From contig OX327691.1 in the NCBI GenBank assembly GCA_946807835.1, positions 15,365,688 to 15,429,687 on the forward strand: a stretch of DNA of 64,000 nucleotides. Reading direction: 5' to 3'. Below, one piece after another: positions 47,729 to 59,555 of this stretch. This DNA comes from Ailanthus altissimus (lineage: Eukaryota; Streptophyta; Magnoliopsida; Sapindales; Simaroubaceae). Below the pieces are notes generated by a model. The model was not told the origin of the DNA. It saw only the letters and a program-made list of their open reading frames with translations, and did no database searches. A program made the translations under genes and the position numbers. The stretch's first letter is position 1; each line of letters opens with the position of its first letter.

Positions 47729-48025
47729 TTCGAATTCGAGAAAAATTGGGTATTCTGGATTAGCTTATTGGTACTAGCAGAAATAATGTCGTGGCAGGGA
47801 ATGGTGGGCATTAGGTGTCAAAAATTTAGTGTAAGTGTCGCGGCATTGAGTGGATGACGCTATGGTACTGATGTTATGAAATAGCTCTTAGATTTTTATT
47901 GTATCAAATAGTAAAGGTAGGGTTAGTGTGTCAATATGGTCATTAAGATTTTGAATTGGAATTGTTGAATATGAAAATGTGGATTCATGAAATACAACTT
48001 CACAAGATATCAAGGTTTGATGAGA

Positions 48026-48541
48026 TTAGAGGTCATAGACATGGTAGCCATTTTGGCCATGTGAATAACTAAGGAATATGCATTTTTGGGCTCGAGTATC
48101 AAAGTTATGATTTCGTTTAAGGTTGGTAACATAACATAAACATTCAAAGGTGCGGAGATGATAGTATATTGGGGCTTTATTATAAAGTCGATGATATGGT
48201 ATTTGGCTGGATAAGACGGGTGTTTGAAGGCGATTGATTAGGTAACAGGCTGTTTGTAGGCTTTCCCCCACAAAACTGCAAAGGTAGGTTAGCTTGAAAT
48301 GAAGTGAACGACTCACATTTATGAGATGTCTATACTTATACTCTATAACTCTATTTTGTTGTGGTGTGTATAGGCAAGTATGTTGAAAAGAGGTACTATT
48401 ATCTGTAAAAAAAAGCTTACAAAGATAAAATCTATTTTCCATTGTCAGAACGTCAAGCATTAATCCCATAATAGAAATGGGTTTAGATCTATAAAAAAAA
48501 GACTTTATCAATGATTGGATTTTAGATTTAAAACTCATCAA
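48026..48541 (-). pseudogene. Copia integrase core and C-terminal part
   Basis: TPQQNRVIEYKYRHLINVSRSL corresponds to the TPQQNGVAERKHRHL block. The second catalytic region, normally ...RSDNG, reads LTMENR here, so that Asp is lost, and the glutamate block is altered. ECLCYVTNLKR and KCIFLSYSHGQNGY are the conserved C-terminal parts. Confidence 0.85.
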
Positions 48542-48888
48542 ATATATTCAGGTATAACAAGAATAATCATCAACATGGATAAGAAATAATGGGCTTTCAA
48601 ATGAGAAGTAATTTTATGATGTTCCTAAATATCACAATGGATTAATTCAAAAGGTGCACTAGTACATACAGAACTACTAAAAAAAAATAAACGAGTTTCT
48701 TTTGGTAAATGACAAATATCACAAAATAGAGTAGAATCAAAAGAGATTTCTAGGTTGGTTTAGTAGAGTGCCTGAAAGGGTATAATGGAGGGATGGCCTA
48801 ATCGTTGATGTTAAATATGAGATTTGCATTAGATGTGGAGTGCGATGGGTGGTGTTTGACTGGCTTCGAGATATTATAAACCATTAAG

Positions 48889-49180
48889 TTATTTCCCTAA
48901 GCTAATCATCTTCTTCATAGACATGTCTTGCACTACACAGATATCATGGTAAAATATTATACTACTACCCAATGCTTGAGTAATTTTACAAACTCTAAAT
49001 TTGTGTTCATGGAGAATATCATTTGTTAACCCAACATACTCAATTTTAACTTGGCATCTATTTGGTAATTGAATTGAATTATGGGAAGGAATTGTCTTAT
49101 ACAATGTTTGTTGAACATTAAAAATATGGTCGGTAGCTTCATTATCAATAATCTACTCAGTATGTGATGAAAATTTAATC
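48889..49180 (-). pseudogene. Copia protease remnant
   Basis: The minus strand gives IIDNEATDHIF just before the open frame, where the family has WIIDSGATDHI, so the catalytic DSG has become DNE. The frame 48889-49104 continues with the typical RVCKITQ... and ISLGK end. Confidence 0.7.
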
Positions 49181-49429
49181 TTATAACAAAAAGGTGAGCT
49201 AATACCTATAGTGTTCACAAAAGGCAAAGCTTTACCATTATCCTTTCGAAGTAGAGCTTTAAATTGATTGTACTCTTCGAGATTAAAAGTCGTGTTGGTA
49301 AAGCTTTATCTCTCAAATTCTTCTTTGGCCGTCGAGTTATTGACATTAAGCTTCTTTCCTCTTGGCTTCACTTCTTTACTATGTAGTTTATATCTAGGCG
49401 AAAAGCCATGGAGAAAGTAGCAACGATCA

Positions 49430-49475
49430 ATGGTGTGATTGTCTTTTTCATAATGAGTACAACCATTTTTCTTTG
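49430..49475 (-). pseudogene. Copia gag zinc knuckle with a lost cysteine
   Basis: CTHYEKDNHTIDRC is readable, a CX2CX4HX4C knuckle whose second Cys is Tyr. The same Cys-to-Tyr change at the same position is seen independently in the 30-35 kb copia. Confidence 0.75.
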
Positions 49476-50234
49476 ATGTTCACTCATTGGTTTCTGAAGT
49501 GTTTGAAACTTGCATTGCACTTTTTGAATGGCTACTTCGATTTATCTCTCTTGTTGGAGTATCAAGACATGAACCTTACGCGTGTCTGAGAGATGACTCA
49601 TCATGAGAATTTAACTTCGCATGTTGTTATAAGATTCATTTAGTCCTATCAAGAACTGTATGACCCTTTCTTTTTTCTTCTCATTCAGTAAGGACTTTTA
49701 AAACCCCATAAGTATAAGAAATTAGATCATAATAAGAAGCTAATAAGTTAAAATAGATTGAGACCCTTGCCACTGTTTGATAATTTCTTTTCGAATTTGA
49801 TAGATTCAGGAGTCATTCCCTTAAGAAAATCTACTTTCAAGTCATCCCAGACTCTGTTTGCAGTTTTCTACATAAATAATACTTCCTACAATATTAGAAT
49901 GAATTGAATTCAAAATTCAGGATAATATCATATCATTGCACCGTTGCCACACCGAAAACATAGAGTCGGTTGAGGTGGTGCTTGTATCGTCCTGTTGATG
50001 AATCCAATTTTATTCTTGGCACTTAACTATACGCATCATACAGCTCCATTGTCTATAATTGTCTCATTCAAGGCATTCATATCGTCATAAACTATTCACA
50101 TCACTGTTTATAGTGGCTACTATTTACGGTACAGTTTTGTGACACTGTTCGAGGCTCTGTTTGCAGGTACTATTTGAGACACAATTCACGCAGTAGAGAA
50201 AGAAAAAAAAAATTCAGAAAAGGCTTTGATACCA

Positions 50235-50522
50235 TGAAAAATTGAGAGATTGAGAAAAAAAAAATTGGATAAGAATTATGTATTATTGTACATTAAAATA
50301 CAAAGAGTAAGCTTTACATTTATAGTGTTATTCCTATGTTAAAAAAGAAAAAAAATGAAACTAGGTAATTACATATAAAAATGAAATACACTTAAAAGTA
50401 ATTGACAATATTTGACTTAAAATCAATTAAAGAAAAAAATTATTTGATTTGTTTTTTCTTTAACAAATCAAATAATTTATTTCCTCTTTAAAAAATTATT
50501 TGATTTATTTCCTTTTTTAACA
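50235..50522 (-). repeat. 5' LTR of 46-50 kb copia
   Basis: It directly abuts the primer-binding site and ends CTTTTTTAACA before TTCCA. It is visibly diverged from the other LTR (substitutions and small indels throughout), so the insertion is not recent. Confidence 0.92.
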
Positions 50523-50756
50523 TTCCACGATGTTGTTTGTAACAAAGCAATGTCAAAAAGCTTTTTGGGTATTCCAAGTCTTCTATGTAAATAATTTTTT
50601 TAAAAAAAATCTAAAAAAATGATAAAATTAAGAAAATAATAATTTTGGAAAAAGAACTGACCTTCAAAGTTAATAGAAAGTTTTTACTCTCGATGATTAA
50701 AAATATTTATTGATAGAGCTCTATCCGATCTTTGAGCTGAGCTAGTAATTCAGTAA

Positions 50757-50945
50757 GAGAAAAAATATCATTTTAATTTTTAGTTTTATAAATATATACT
50801 AATTTAATTTTTATTTTTTAATATATATCATGTCAATCCTTATAAGGACGAAAATAATAATTATTTAATAATAAAAATTTAAAAAAGTAAAAATTATGTT
50901 GATATATATTCATAAAAATAGAGACTAAAATAATAGTTTTCTTTA
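50757..50945. mobile_element. MITE, family 1 copy b
   Basis: Same hairpin as 43555-43795: TTTTTAGTTTTATAAATATATACTAATTTAATTTTTATT on the left and a matching ATATATATTCATAAAAATAGAGACTAAAAT on the right. It is slightly shorter than copy a. Confidence 0.75.
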
Positions 50946-50949
50946 ACAA

Positions 50950-52285
50950 GATATATGAAAAAGAAAAAAGTGTACTTAGAATGATGATATCTAGTTTTGA
51001 CTTGTACAAAAATTTGAAAATTTTAGATATAATTTAAAGCATCCAAATATATTGTCAATGAGTAAAATAAAGAATTATATATTCAATTTACAAATCAACT
51101 AAAATCTATATTGACTAGGCTTACTCTAGGCCAACAATTTGGGTTTAAAGGAATAGGGAGTAAATTAATATTGTTTTATCTCAACTTGCTCTTTTATTTA
51201 TTTATTTATTATTTAAGTTAGAAAAATGAAAAATCTTCATTGAGTTTAGTCAGAATCAACCAACAGTTAGTGCTGGGTTAGCTGAAAATCAAAGTTTATG
51301 AAAAGTTTACTCTAAAATTCTTAAAACTTTTATGATTACATCGAAAATAATTTAGTAATAAGGGGATTATTCAAAGTTGAGTTTAATGGATATTGGAGAT
51401 GGAATAGCATAGCAATCGGTGATTTGGACACCTAATCTTTAGAGATAAATAATCATTCATATAATGTTGCAAATGAAAATAAAACTTCAAAGTTCAAAGA
51501 ATGTCCTCGATAAGCTTATAATGATTAAAAAATTATGGGAGAGCATAAACTATGGTTCACTGATTAAAGACTAATATTTACCAACCTTTTTTTAATATGG
51601 AAATCGTAAATTTGAATAATACTGAAAAAATTGTTTGAGGAAATTTTAAAAACATTTTGAAATTATAATTTTTTTTTATATAAGTCAAATTTTAAAAGAG
51701 GTTATGAAAAGTTTTAATAGATGTATAAATAGGAATGAACAAATTTGAGTTCAATCCGTATTTAGGTGTTTGGGGTTTTAATTGGGCTTGGTGTAGCACT
51801 AGTCATCATGCACATGTTGTGTGTGACATTCTTGCGTCACGCAAATATTACGCAAATTATGTCCTTTTTGCGGTCATTGCACTATTATGGAATATCAACC
51901 TTTTTTACATTTTCTCATTCAAACACTCAAATTTTATATATTATTACACAATAAACACTCAAATAATTTATTTTAACTTAAAATTTATAATTTTTCACTT
52001 AAAATCTTACTTTTATTTATAAATCAAAATTCTCACAAACACTTTTACTTTATCTAATATATATCTATAATATTAACATTTATGATATAAAATTTAAACG
52101 TATCTTGAGCATGAAAATGTAAAAATGGGATGAAGACTTGTTGCGGTTGCTGCCACTCACCCATTGCCAGCTAGTTTAGGATTTAGTGTGGATTCTTTTG
52201 TTATGAAGAGAGCTAAAAGAATGAAATTATGAAATTATGAAATTAAATAATTAAGGGTAATTTTATCTAAATTTAAAATTTTGTA
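50950..52285. other. AT-rich intergenic stretch
   Basis: No gene recognised. The overlapping frames at 51735-52022 and 51766-51954 have no known motif and include low-complexity Phe/Ile/Asn tracts. Confidence 0.45.
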
Positions 52286-53000
52286 TAAACGAATCGTATT
52301 CGTATTGTGTTAATATAGAATATTTTTTTTTTCATATTCATATATAATTCGTTTACTAAACAAATCAGATATTTAAATCCATATTTGATTTGTTTAATAA
52401 ACGAATAACATGACATGACACAATTAGATATATTTAAATCAATGAATCAAATTCAATTTGTTTACTATTCAACTGTTTACTATTCAATTCATTTACAATT
52501 CGTTAACGATTCAATTTGTTTAAACAAATAATCACAATTAATAAATTTTACATTAAAAATCAAATATTTACGTCTCTAATAATAATATTATTATTCTAAT
52601 ACAATTAAAAATAAAATAAAATTTATTCAACATAAATAAAGAAATAATTTATCATACATCAATTCCACTAAAAATAAAACCAAACTAATCTAACAAAATA
52701 AACACATTCAAAATAGGTGATAAATAATCTGCAATCAAATAAACAAAACAAACTAGTCCAGTTAAATTAAGAGAACAAATTTTCAAGTCCCAATTTTGAG
52801 CGATGAACTTGTAAAATCAAATTTTAAATTAGCAGAGTATATTAACTCTTTGAAAAATTTAAAAAGATTGGTGATAGACTATTATAATATTAAATCTATC
52901 ATGATTCATAAATAATTACTCACAATTAGAAGTAGTAGCACTTTCTGTAGATGGAATATTATTATAGATACATAAGTTTACGATATCTTAAGTGAGATCG

Positions 53001-53972
53001 TTCAATTGAGGAAGAATGACATCTTTGTCCTAAAAGTTTAGACTAATACTCAATTTTATCCTAATTATTTTAAAATAGACAGTTTTTTCCTAATCGGTCA
53101 ATCACTTTCTATTAGTTTTGACAGCACTTTTAGCAGCACAATGACATATTTACCTCTAATTGGTAAGGTAGTTGCAGATGATAATTTAATTGAGAGGACA
53201 TGTGGCACATAAATAAAAATAGAACATATAAAAAAACCAAAAAAAATACGTGTCAAACCATGATAAGTTTAAAATTTTATTTTATAAATTATAAATAAAC
53301 ATCAAACATTTTTAGTGACTTGACGCCAATTGCCATTTTTCGACAACGGTGAAAATGGTAAAAATTATCAAATTTTACATCATTATACTCTATTTTTTAT
53401 GATCTACATAATGATAGAATCATTTTTATCAAAAGAAGACAAGAAGATGGCAAAAATAAGGAAAGGGGGCGGTGGCTTGCACTGTCCCCACTATTGGACA
53501 GATCGGCGGCCAATTTGTTCAATGGTGAGGGCGGTGGCTTCCGCCTTCCCCCCTCCCAATTTGATGGTGGCCAGTGGTGGCTGCCACCCCTCTTCATCTT
53601 TTTGGCCATTTTTAGCTGTCTTCATGTCCTTTTTTTGTTTACCAATAATGACTTTACCATTATGTAGATGGTAAAAAATAGAGCTCAATGATGAAAAAGT
53701 TTATCATTTTTATCATTGGAGTCCCATGATTGCCTGCCGCCATTGATTAATGTCGGTGTTATTTTTTATTTTTATTATTAGTCAATCAAATATCGACACG
53801 TGTCTTGTATAATTTAAATTTGCGTTGAATTTGATTTTTTCAACTCCATTGTCAAATTTAACAAAAAGTGACTGGTGAACTATAACAAAACTATCTATTT
53901 TGAAACAATTACAATAGAATTAGGTATTAGCTCATACATTTGGGACAAAAATGTTCTTATCCCTTCAATTTA
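53001..53972. mobile_element. MULE-like non-autonomous element inside hAT E1
   Basis: Imperfect terminal inverted repeats of roughly 110 bp start at 53010 (GGAAGAATGACATCTTTGTCC) and end at 53963 (GGGATAAGAACATTTTTGTCC on the complement). A 9-bp duplication TTCAATT(G/T)A flanks them (53001-53009, 53964-53972). The uninterrupted partner hAT copy at 58530-58550 has the single site, confirming insertion. The interior (about 53460-53610) is GC-rich and Gly/Pro/Ser-coding in several frames but lacks a transposase. Confidence 0.88.
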
Positions 53973-54069
53973 TCATTATTCATTGATATAACTACAACAA
54001 AAATAAAAACAAAATGAATATCATAATAAAGTTAATAAAGCATAAAAATGGCAAATAAAAGTAATAAGT

Positions 54070-54360
54070 GAATTACCACGTTGTCCAAACAACCAATCTC
54101 TTAAGTAAAACAATGCCTTAACGGTGTCGAATTTAAGTAAACTTCGAAATTAATCAAAGACTTTACCACCGATACTGAAAGTTAATTCAGATGCAACAAT
54201 AGATATCGGAATACTCAAGATATTATAAGCCATAGAGGCAAGATTAGGATAACGAAAATTATTTCATTTCCAAAAGCTCAAAATGTCCAAATCAACACCT
54301 CTATCTACTCGTGGTTCATCCAAATAAAGCTCAAATTCAGTCTTTTTCTTACAACTATTG
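54070..54360 (-). pseudogene. hAT transposase C-terminus, copy E1
   Basis: With stops, this reads as the hAT C-terminal dimerisation domain, mirror copy of the plus-strand frame 58131-58424. The hallmark pattern (LYLDEP...DFDILSFWK...YPNL...DILSIP...VASE-TFS-GGKVFD-FRS...V-AL-YLRDWL) is recognisable. Confidence 0.8.
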
Positions 54361-56092
54361 TAATTCACTATTTCTTGATCATCAAACTGCAAAAAATAAC
54401 AACATAAACATCATAACAATAATTTAATAACAAAAAAATATATATAAGATATTGTAAATTTTACCTGCAATATGTCAAAAGCCCCTTTGTTATATGATAA
54501 ATCATGTTGTGTTAGTGGTACACGTGAACAAGCACCTTGATCAGCATGGATATAAAAGTAAAAGATGATGTGGATGTTTTCATTATGTACTCATCAAACA
54601 AATAAATAGTTTATCTTTAACCCTCTTTACCTCTACAGAATCTTACCCATAAACATTTCTATAGCAAAACTCGACAAATTGTACCTTGTACCGAGGATCC
54701 AACATAATAGTTATTGCCAAAATTATGCTAAAGTTTTGCCAATACTTCTCAAATTTAGTCAACATTATTTTGCTATATTTCTCATATCATCATCACTTTC
54801 CAATAATTACTTCCACGTTAATTTAGCCACAAACACCTTAAGAAAATATAAATTTAAAGTGGGGTACTTTGTTCCAAAAAATATACAAGTAATATCATAA
54901 AAAAAACTCCTAAGAATTTACTAATTTTTTCTTCTTTCTTCCACTCATCTTCATTAGGGAAATATTTGTAATTTGAGTCACTTAATTGTAAGAGAAAAAA
55001 AGCATCCTTAATGTAATAACACTTTCAAGCATAATGTAAGTTGAATTCCATCTTATAGGAACATCTTGTCTCAATTCATTCTTAGAATTGAGAGACACTT
55101 GTTTAACACATTCTAAAAAAATTTATTTCCAAACTTGGGGTCCTTTGAGATATTTCACACTCTCACAAATCTTGTAAACTTAATTTTTAATTTTCTTTAA
55201 GCCATATTGAACTATCAAATTAATAATGTGAGCATAACAACGAATATGTATAAAATCTCCATTAGATAAAAATACTCTCCTAAGTCTTAGTTGATTTTCA
55301 ATAAATCACGCAAACATCATTGCTAGAAACATTATCTAAAGTCAAAGAAAATATCTTTTTCTCAATGCCTCAATCATATAATAATAAAAATATTTTATCA
55401 ACCAATCAAATTTCATTATGTAGAAATAGTATGGGTGAGAAATTTAAAAGTATTTTTTTTAAACCTAATCTTTATCAATAAAATGAGCAGTTAGGTTAAG
55501 GTAACCAACCATCTGTGGTTATGAAAGTCCACAAATCAGAAGTCAAAGAAATTCTATCAAGAGTTGCATCTAAAACACTCATTATATTTTTTTCCCTTCC
55601 TATACATCTTCAACACATTTGCTTTTGCAGTATTTCTAGATATTACTTGCACTTCATGACATTTATATTGAAATATGCTTCTAATACCTTATACTTAACA
55701 AATTGGAATGAAAAACCATGCATGACAAGAGCAGTAGAGACTAACTCGTGAAAAACATCAAACTCAAAATTTGGAACATGTACACCTAAAGATCTTTCAC
55801 TGTGATTTAAAAGTATTTTTCAATGATCAACATGTATTAACAACTTTGGACAATTACCCATATGTTTTCGTATATTACCTGTGCCAGACTTGCATGGACA
55901 TTTATAGACAACTCAACACTTACATCTTGGTTCTCCATTAGCAAATGGATTCAATGACAACTTAAAAAATAATGTTCAAACCTTTGACGTGAGTTTCCTT
56001 TTTTATTTTTCACCAACTACATTCTGTAATAAATTTTTCTCTCTTTCTTTTATTTTAACACCATTATCCGTGTCGCTGTCAACAGTAATACT

Positions 56093-56400
56093 CATGAGTT
56101 TTTGCTGTTTTTTTTTCTCTCATGCAAACCCAACATCCTTTTTCTATAGATCTTAGTTAGATGATTTTATAATTAAAGTGGGATGTTTATAGCTTTGGTT
56201 CAATTTTACTTGAGCTTTTGACTGGAAGGGGAATTCATGAATTTTTCTTCCTTACCACTCAACTCTTGATTGGCGTTTCTCCAACAAACCTAAGTCGTTT
56301 CTCATCTTTCTTGACTCTTCCTCTGCGGCTCTACCAACTCGACGCACCTAGACTCTTTCTTTGTTAGTCATCATATAACAAACCTAAACTTTGTAGGTTA
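56093..56400. other. Spacer between the two hAT arms (5' leader of E1)
   Basis: About 308 bp separates the arms. Its reverse complement recurs at 59570-59920, which shows it is the element's own 5' region, not host DNA: shared blocks include CGACTTAGGTTTGTTGGAG and ATCAAGAGTTGAGTGG. Confidence 0.8.
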
Positions 56401-57712
56401 ACTACTGTTGACAGCAACACGGATGATGGTGTTAAAATATAAGAGAAAGAAAAATTCATTACAGAATGTAGTTGGTAAAAAATGAAAAAGAAAACACACT
56501 TCAAAGGTTTAGAGATTAGTTTATAAGTTTCCATTGGATCAATTTGTTGATGGAGAACCAAGATATAAGTGTCGAACACGTAGAGTTGTCTATTAATGTC
56601 CAAGTAAGTCTGGCACAGGTAATACATTGGAAATAAATGGGTAATTGTCCAAAGTTGTTAATACATATTAATCCTCGACAAATGCTTTAAGCTCACAATA
56701 AAAGATCTTTAGGTATATGTGTTTCAATTAATATTTTTTACGAGTTAGTCTTTATTGCCCTTGTCATGTATGATTTACCAATTCAATTTGTTGAGTATAA
56801 GGTATTAGAAGTATATTTCAATATTTATGTCATGAAGTACAAGTAATATCTAGAAATACTACAAAAACAGATGTATTGAAGATGTATAAAAAGGAAAAAG
56901 AAAACATAATGAGTGATTTAGATGCAACTCCTGATAGAATTTCTTTGACTTATGATTTGCGAACTTGCATAACCACGGACAGTTGGTTACCTTAACCTAA
57001 CTGCTCATTTCATTGATAAAGATTGGGTTTTAAAAAAAAAACTTTTAAACTTCTCACCCATGTCATCTCCGCATAATGGAATTTGATTAGATGATAAAAT
57101 ATTTTCATTACTATCTGATTGGGGCATCGAGGAAAAGATATTTTCTTTGACTTTAGATTATGTTTCTAGCAATGATGTTTGTGTTGATTTGTTAAAAAAT
57201 TAAATAAGACTTAGGAGAGTACTTTTGTCTAATGGAGATTTTATACATATTCATTGTTATGCTCGCATTATTAATTTGATAGTTCAATATAGCTTAAAGG
57301 AAATTAAAAAGTAAGTTTACAAGATTTGTAAGAGTGTGAAATATCTCAAAGGATCCTAAGTTAGGAAACAAAAATTTTTAAAATGTGTTAAACAAGTGCC
57401 TCTTAATTCTAAGAAGGGATTGAGACAAGATATTCCTACAAGATGGAATTTAACTTACATTATTCTTGAAAGTGTTATTACTTCAAAGATACTTTTTTTC
57501 ATTTACAATTAAGTGACTCTAATTACAAGTATTGCCCTAATGAAGATGAGCGGAAGAAAGTAAAAAAAAAATCAGTAAATTCTTAGAAATTTTTTTATGA
57601 TATTACTTGCATATTTTTTGGAACAAAGTATCCCACTTCAAATATATATTTTCCTAAGGTATTTATGACTAAATTGACGTTGAAGTAATTATTAGAAAGT
57701 GACGATGATTAT

Positions 57713-57991
57713 ATGAGAAATATAGCAAAAAGAATGTTGACTAAATTTGAGAAGTATTGGGATGAATTTAGCATAATTTTGGTAATAGCTGTTGTGTTAG
57801 ATCCTCGGTACAAGGTACAATTTGTTGAGTTTTGCTATAAAAAAGTTTATGGGCAAGATTCTGAAGAGGTAAAGAGGGTTAAAGATAATTTATTTTGTTT
57901 GTTACATAATGAAAATATCCACATCATCTTTTGCTTTTACATTTACGCCGATCCAAAGTGCTTGTTCACGTGTACCACTAATACAACATGA
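57713..57991 (+). pseudogene. hAT transposase core fragment, copy E2
   Basis: FEKYWDEFSIILVIAVVLDPRYKVQFVEFCYKKVYG matches the plant hAT block KF-KYW-...LA-A-VLDPRYKM-FVEFCY-K-YG, a region of the RNase H-like catalytic domain. The frame stops at 57991, before the C-terminal part. Confidence 0.9.
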
Positions 57992-58130
57992 CTTGTCATA
58001 TAACAAAGGGTCTTTTGACATATTGCAGGTAAAATTTACAACATCTTATATACTTTATCTGTTATTAAATTATTGTTTATTGTTATGATGTTTATGTTGT
58101 TATTTTTAGCTGTTTGATGATCAAGAAATA

Positions 58131-58424
58131 ATGAATTACACTAGTTATAAGAAAAAGACTAAATTGGAGCTTTATTTGGATGAACCACGAGTAGATAAAA
58201 GTGTTGACTTTGACATTTTGAGCTTTTGGAAAGGAAATGATTTTTATTATCCTAATCTTACCTTTATGTCTTGTGATATCTTAAGCATTCTCATATTTAC
58301 TGTTGTACCTGAATCAACTTTCAGTATCGATGGTAAAGTCTTTGATAAATTTCAAAGTTCATTTAAGATCGACACTGTTGAGGTATTGCTTTGCTTAAGA
58401 AATTGGTTGTTTTGGACAATGTGA
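58131..58424 (+). pseudogene. hAT transposase dimerisation domain, copy E2
   Basis: LELYLDEPRVDKSVDFDILSFWK, then SILIFTVVPESTFSIDGKVFDKFQSS and VEVLLCLRNWLF match the hAT C-terminal dimerisation domain (hATC). It ends in TGA at about 58422. This is the best preserved piece of the element. Confidence 0.9.
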
Positions 58425-59555
58425 TAATTTACTTATTACTTTTATTTATCATTTTTATACTATATTAACCTTTTTATGATATTCATTTTGCTTTTATTTT
58501 TATTGACAATTACATCGACGAATAATGATAAATTGAATAATCCCACTCAAGATATCATAAACTTAAGTATCAATAATAGTATTCCATCTACAGAAAGTAC
58601 TACTACTTCTATTTGTGAGTAATTATTCATGAATCATGATAAACTTAATATTATAATAGTCTTCACTAATATTTTTAAATTTTTCAAAGAGCTAATATAC
58701 TCTACTAATTTAAAATTTTATTTTACAAGTTCATTGCTCGAAATTGGGACTTGAAATTTTTTTCTCTTAATTTGACTGAATTAGTTTGCTTTTTTTTTTA
58801 TTGCAGATTATTTATCACCTATTTTGAATTTGTTTATTTTGTTAGACTAGTTTATTTTTATTTTTAGTGAAATTGATGTATGATGAATTATTTCTTCAAT
58901 TATGTTGGATGAATTTTATTTTTTTAATTGTACTAGAATAATATTATTATTAGATGCGTAAATATTTAATTTTTAATGTAAATTTTATTAATTGTAACTA
59001 TTTGTTTAAACAAATTGAATCGTAAATGAATCGAATAATAAATAAATTATAAATGAATCGAATAATAAACAAATTAAATAGTAAATGAATTATAAATAAA
59101 TTAAATTTATTTCATTTATTTAAATGTATTTAATCGTGTCATGTAGTTTTATTTGTTTATTAAACGAATTGAACATGAATTTGAATATCTGTTTTGTTTA
59201 GAAACAAATTGTATATGAATATGAAATTTTTTTATTAATATTCTATATTGACACAATACGAATTGTCAAATCTATATTAAATGAAATCTCTGTTGAATTT
59301 ATATGGTTTGTCTTGAATTACAGAAAATATATATATATATCAATCCACATGAAAATGAAATATAGAAAACAATAATCATAAACAGCAATCCTCCTGCACG
59401 TTAAAGTGCGACTCTCACTATGCCTTTTCCTTTCTTTTTTTTTCTCATTGTCTTTTCCTTCTTTTTTTTATTTAAAAAATAATGATATACAAGTCATTTA
59501 ATATTAAAATTAAATATTCATTTAATAATTTAATTTTTTTAGTAAAACAATTTAT

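Larger units (their letters stand above)
45680..50522 (-). mobile_element. Full-length but dead Ty1/copia with TTCCA target duplication
   Basis: The element is 4843 bp, bounded by LTRs of 283 bp (45680-45962) and 288 bp (50235-50522), with TTCCA at 45675-45679 and again at 50523-50527. The minus strand carries a primer-binding site (TGGTATCAAAGCCT) next to the upper LTR, a degenerate gag, PR, INT, RT, RNase H, and a purine tract (AAGGGAGAGTAT) next to the lower LTR. Short LTRs and a compact size fit the Ale/Retrofit type of copia, which is an inference. All domains have stops or frameshifts. Confidence 0.95.
52292..56400 (-). mobile_element. hAT transposon E1 (with a MULE-like insertion)
   Basis: Minus-strand decayed hAT transposase with its C-terminal dimerisation region at about 54070-54360: YLDEPRVDRGVDLDILSFW and, further on, FSIGGKVFD then KALFYLRDWLF. 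The N-terminal BED-finger region lies near 55850-55960, and the 5' leader occupies 56093-56400. The outer end carries subterminal CGTATTCGTATTGTG repeats. A 954-bp element interrupts it at 53010-53963. From 52292 to 56092 it is the inverted partner of 56400-59268. Confidence 0.8.
56400..59268 (+). mobile_element. hAT transposon E2, head-to-head with E1
   Basis: Plus-strand decayed hAT transposase. The BED-finger region (KCRTRR ... CPSKSGTGN) lies at about 56560-56620, followed by DLDATPDRISLTYDL at about 56920-56955 and the core at 57713-57991 (IAKRMLTKFEKYWDEFSIILVIAVVLDPRYKVQF). The C-terminus is at 58131-58424. The outer end has the same subterminal repeat as E1. Stops and shifts throughout; no intact gene. 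By eye it is roughly 85-90% identical to E1 over the compared parts. Confidence 0.85.

Noticed and set aside
53330..53674. Three overlapping frames in the MULE interior
   Set aside because: Frames on both strands reflect the GC-rich patch; none has a recognisable domain, so no gene is called.
56364..56627. 87-residue minus-strand frame across the hAT junction
   Set aside because: It spans the spacer and the antisense of E2; not conserved in E1.
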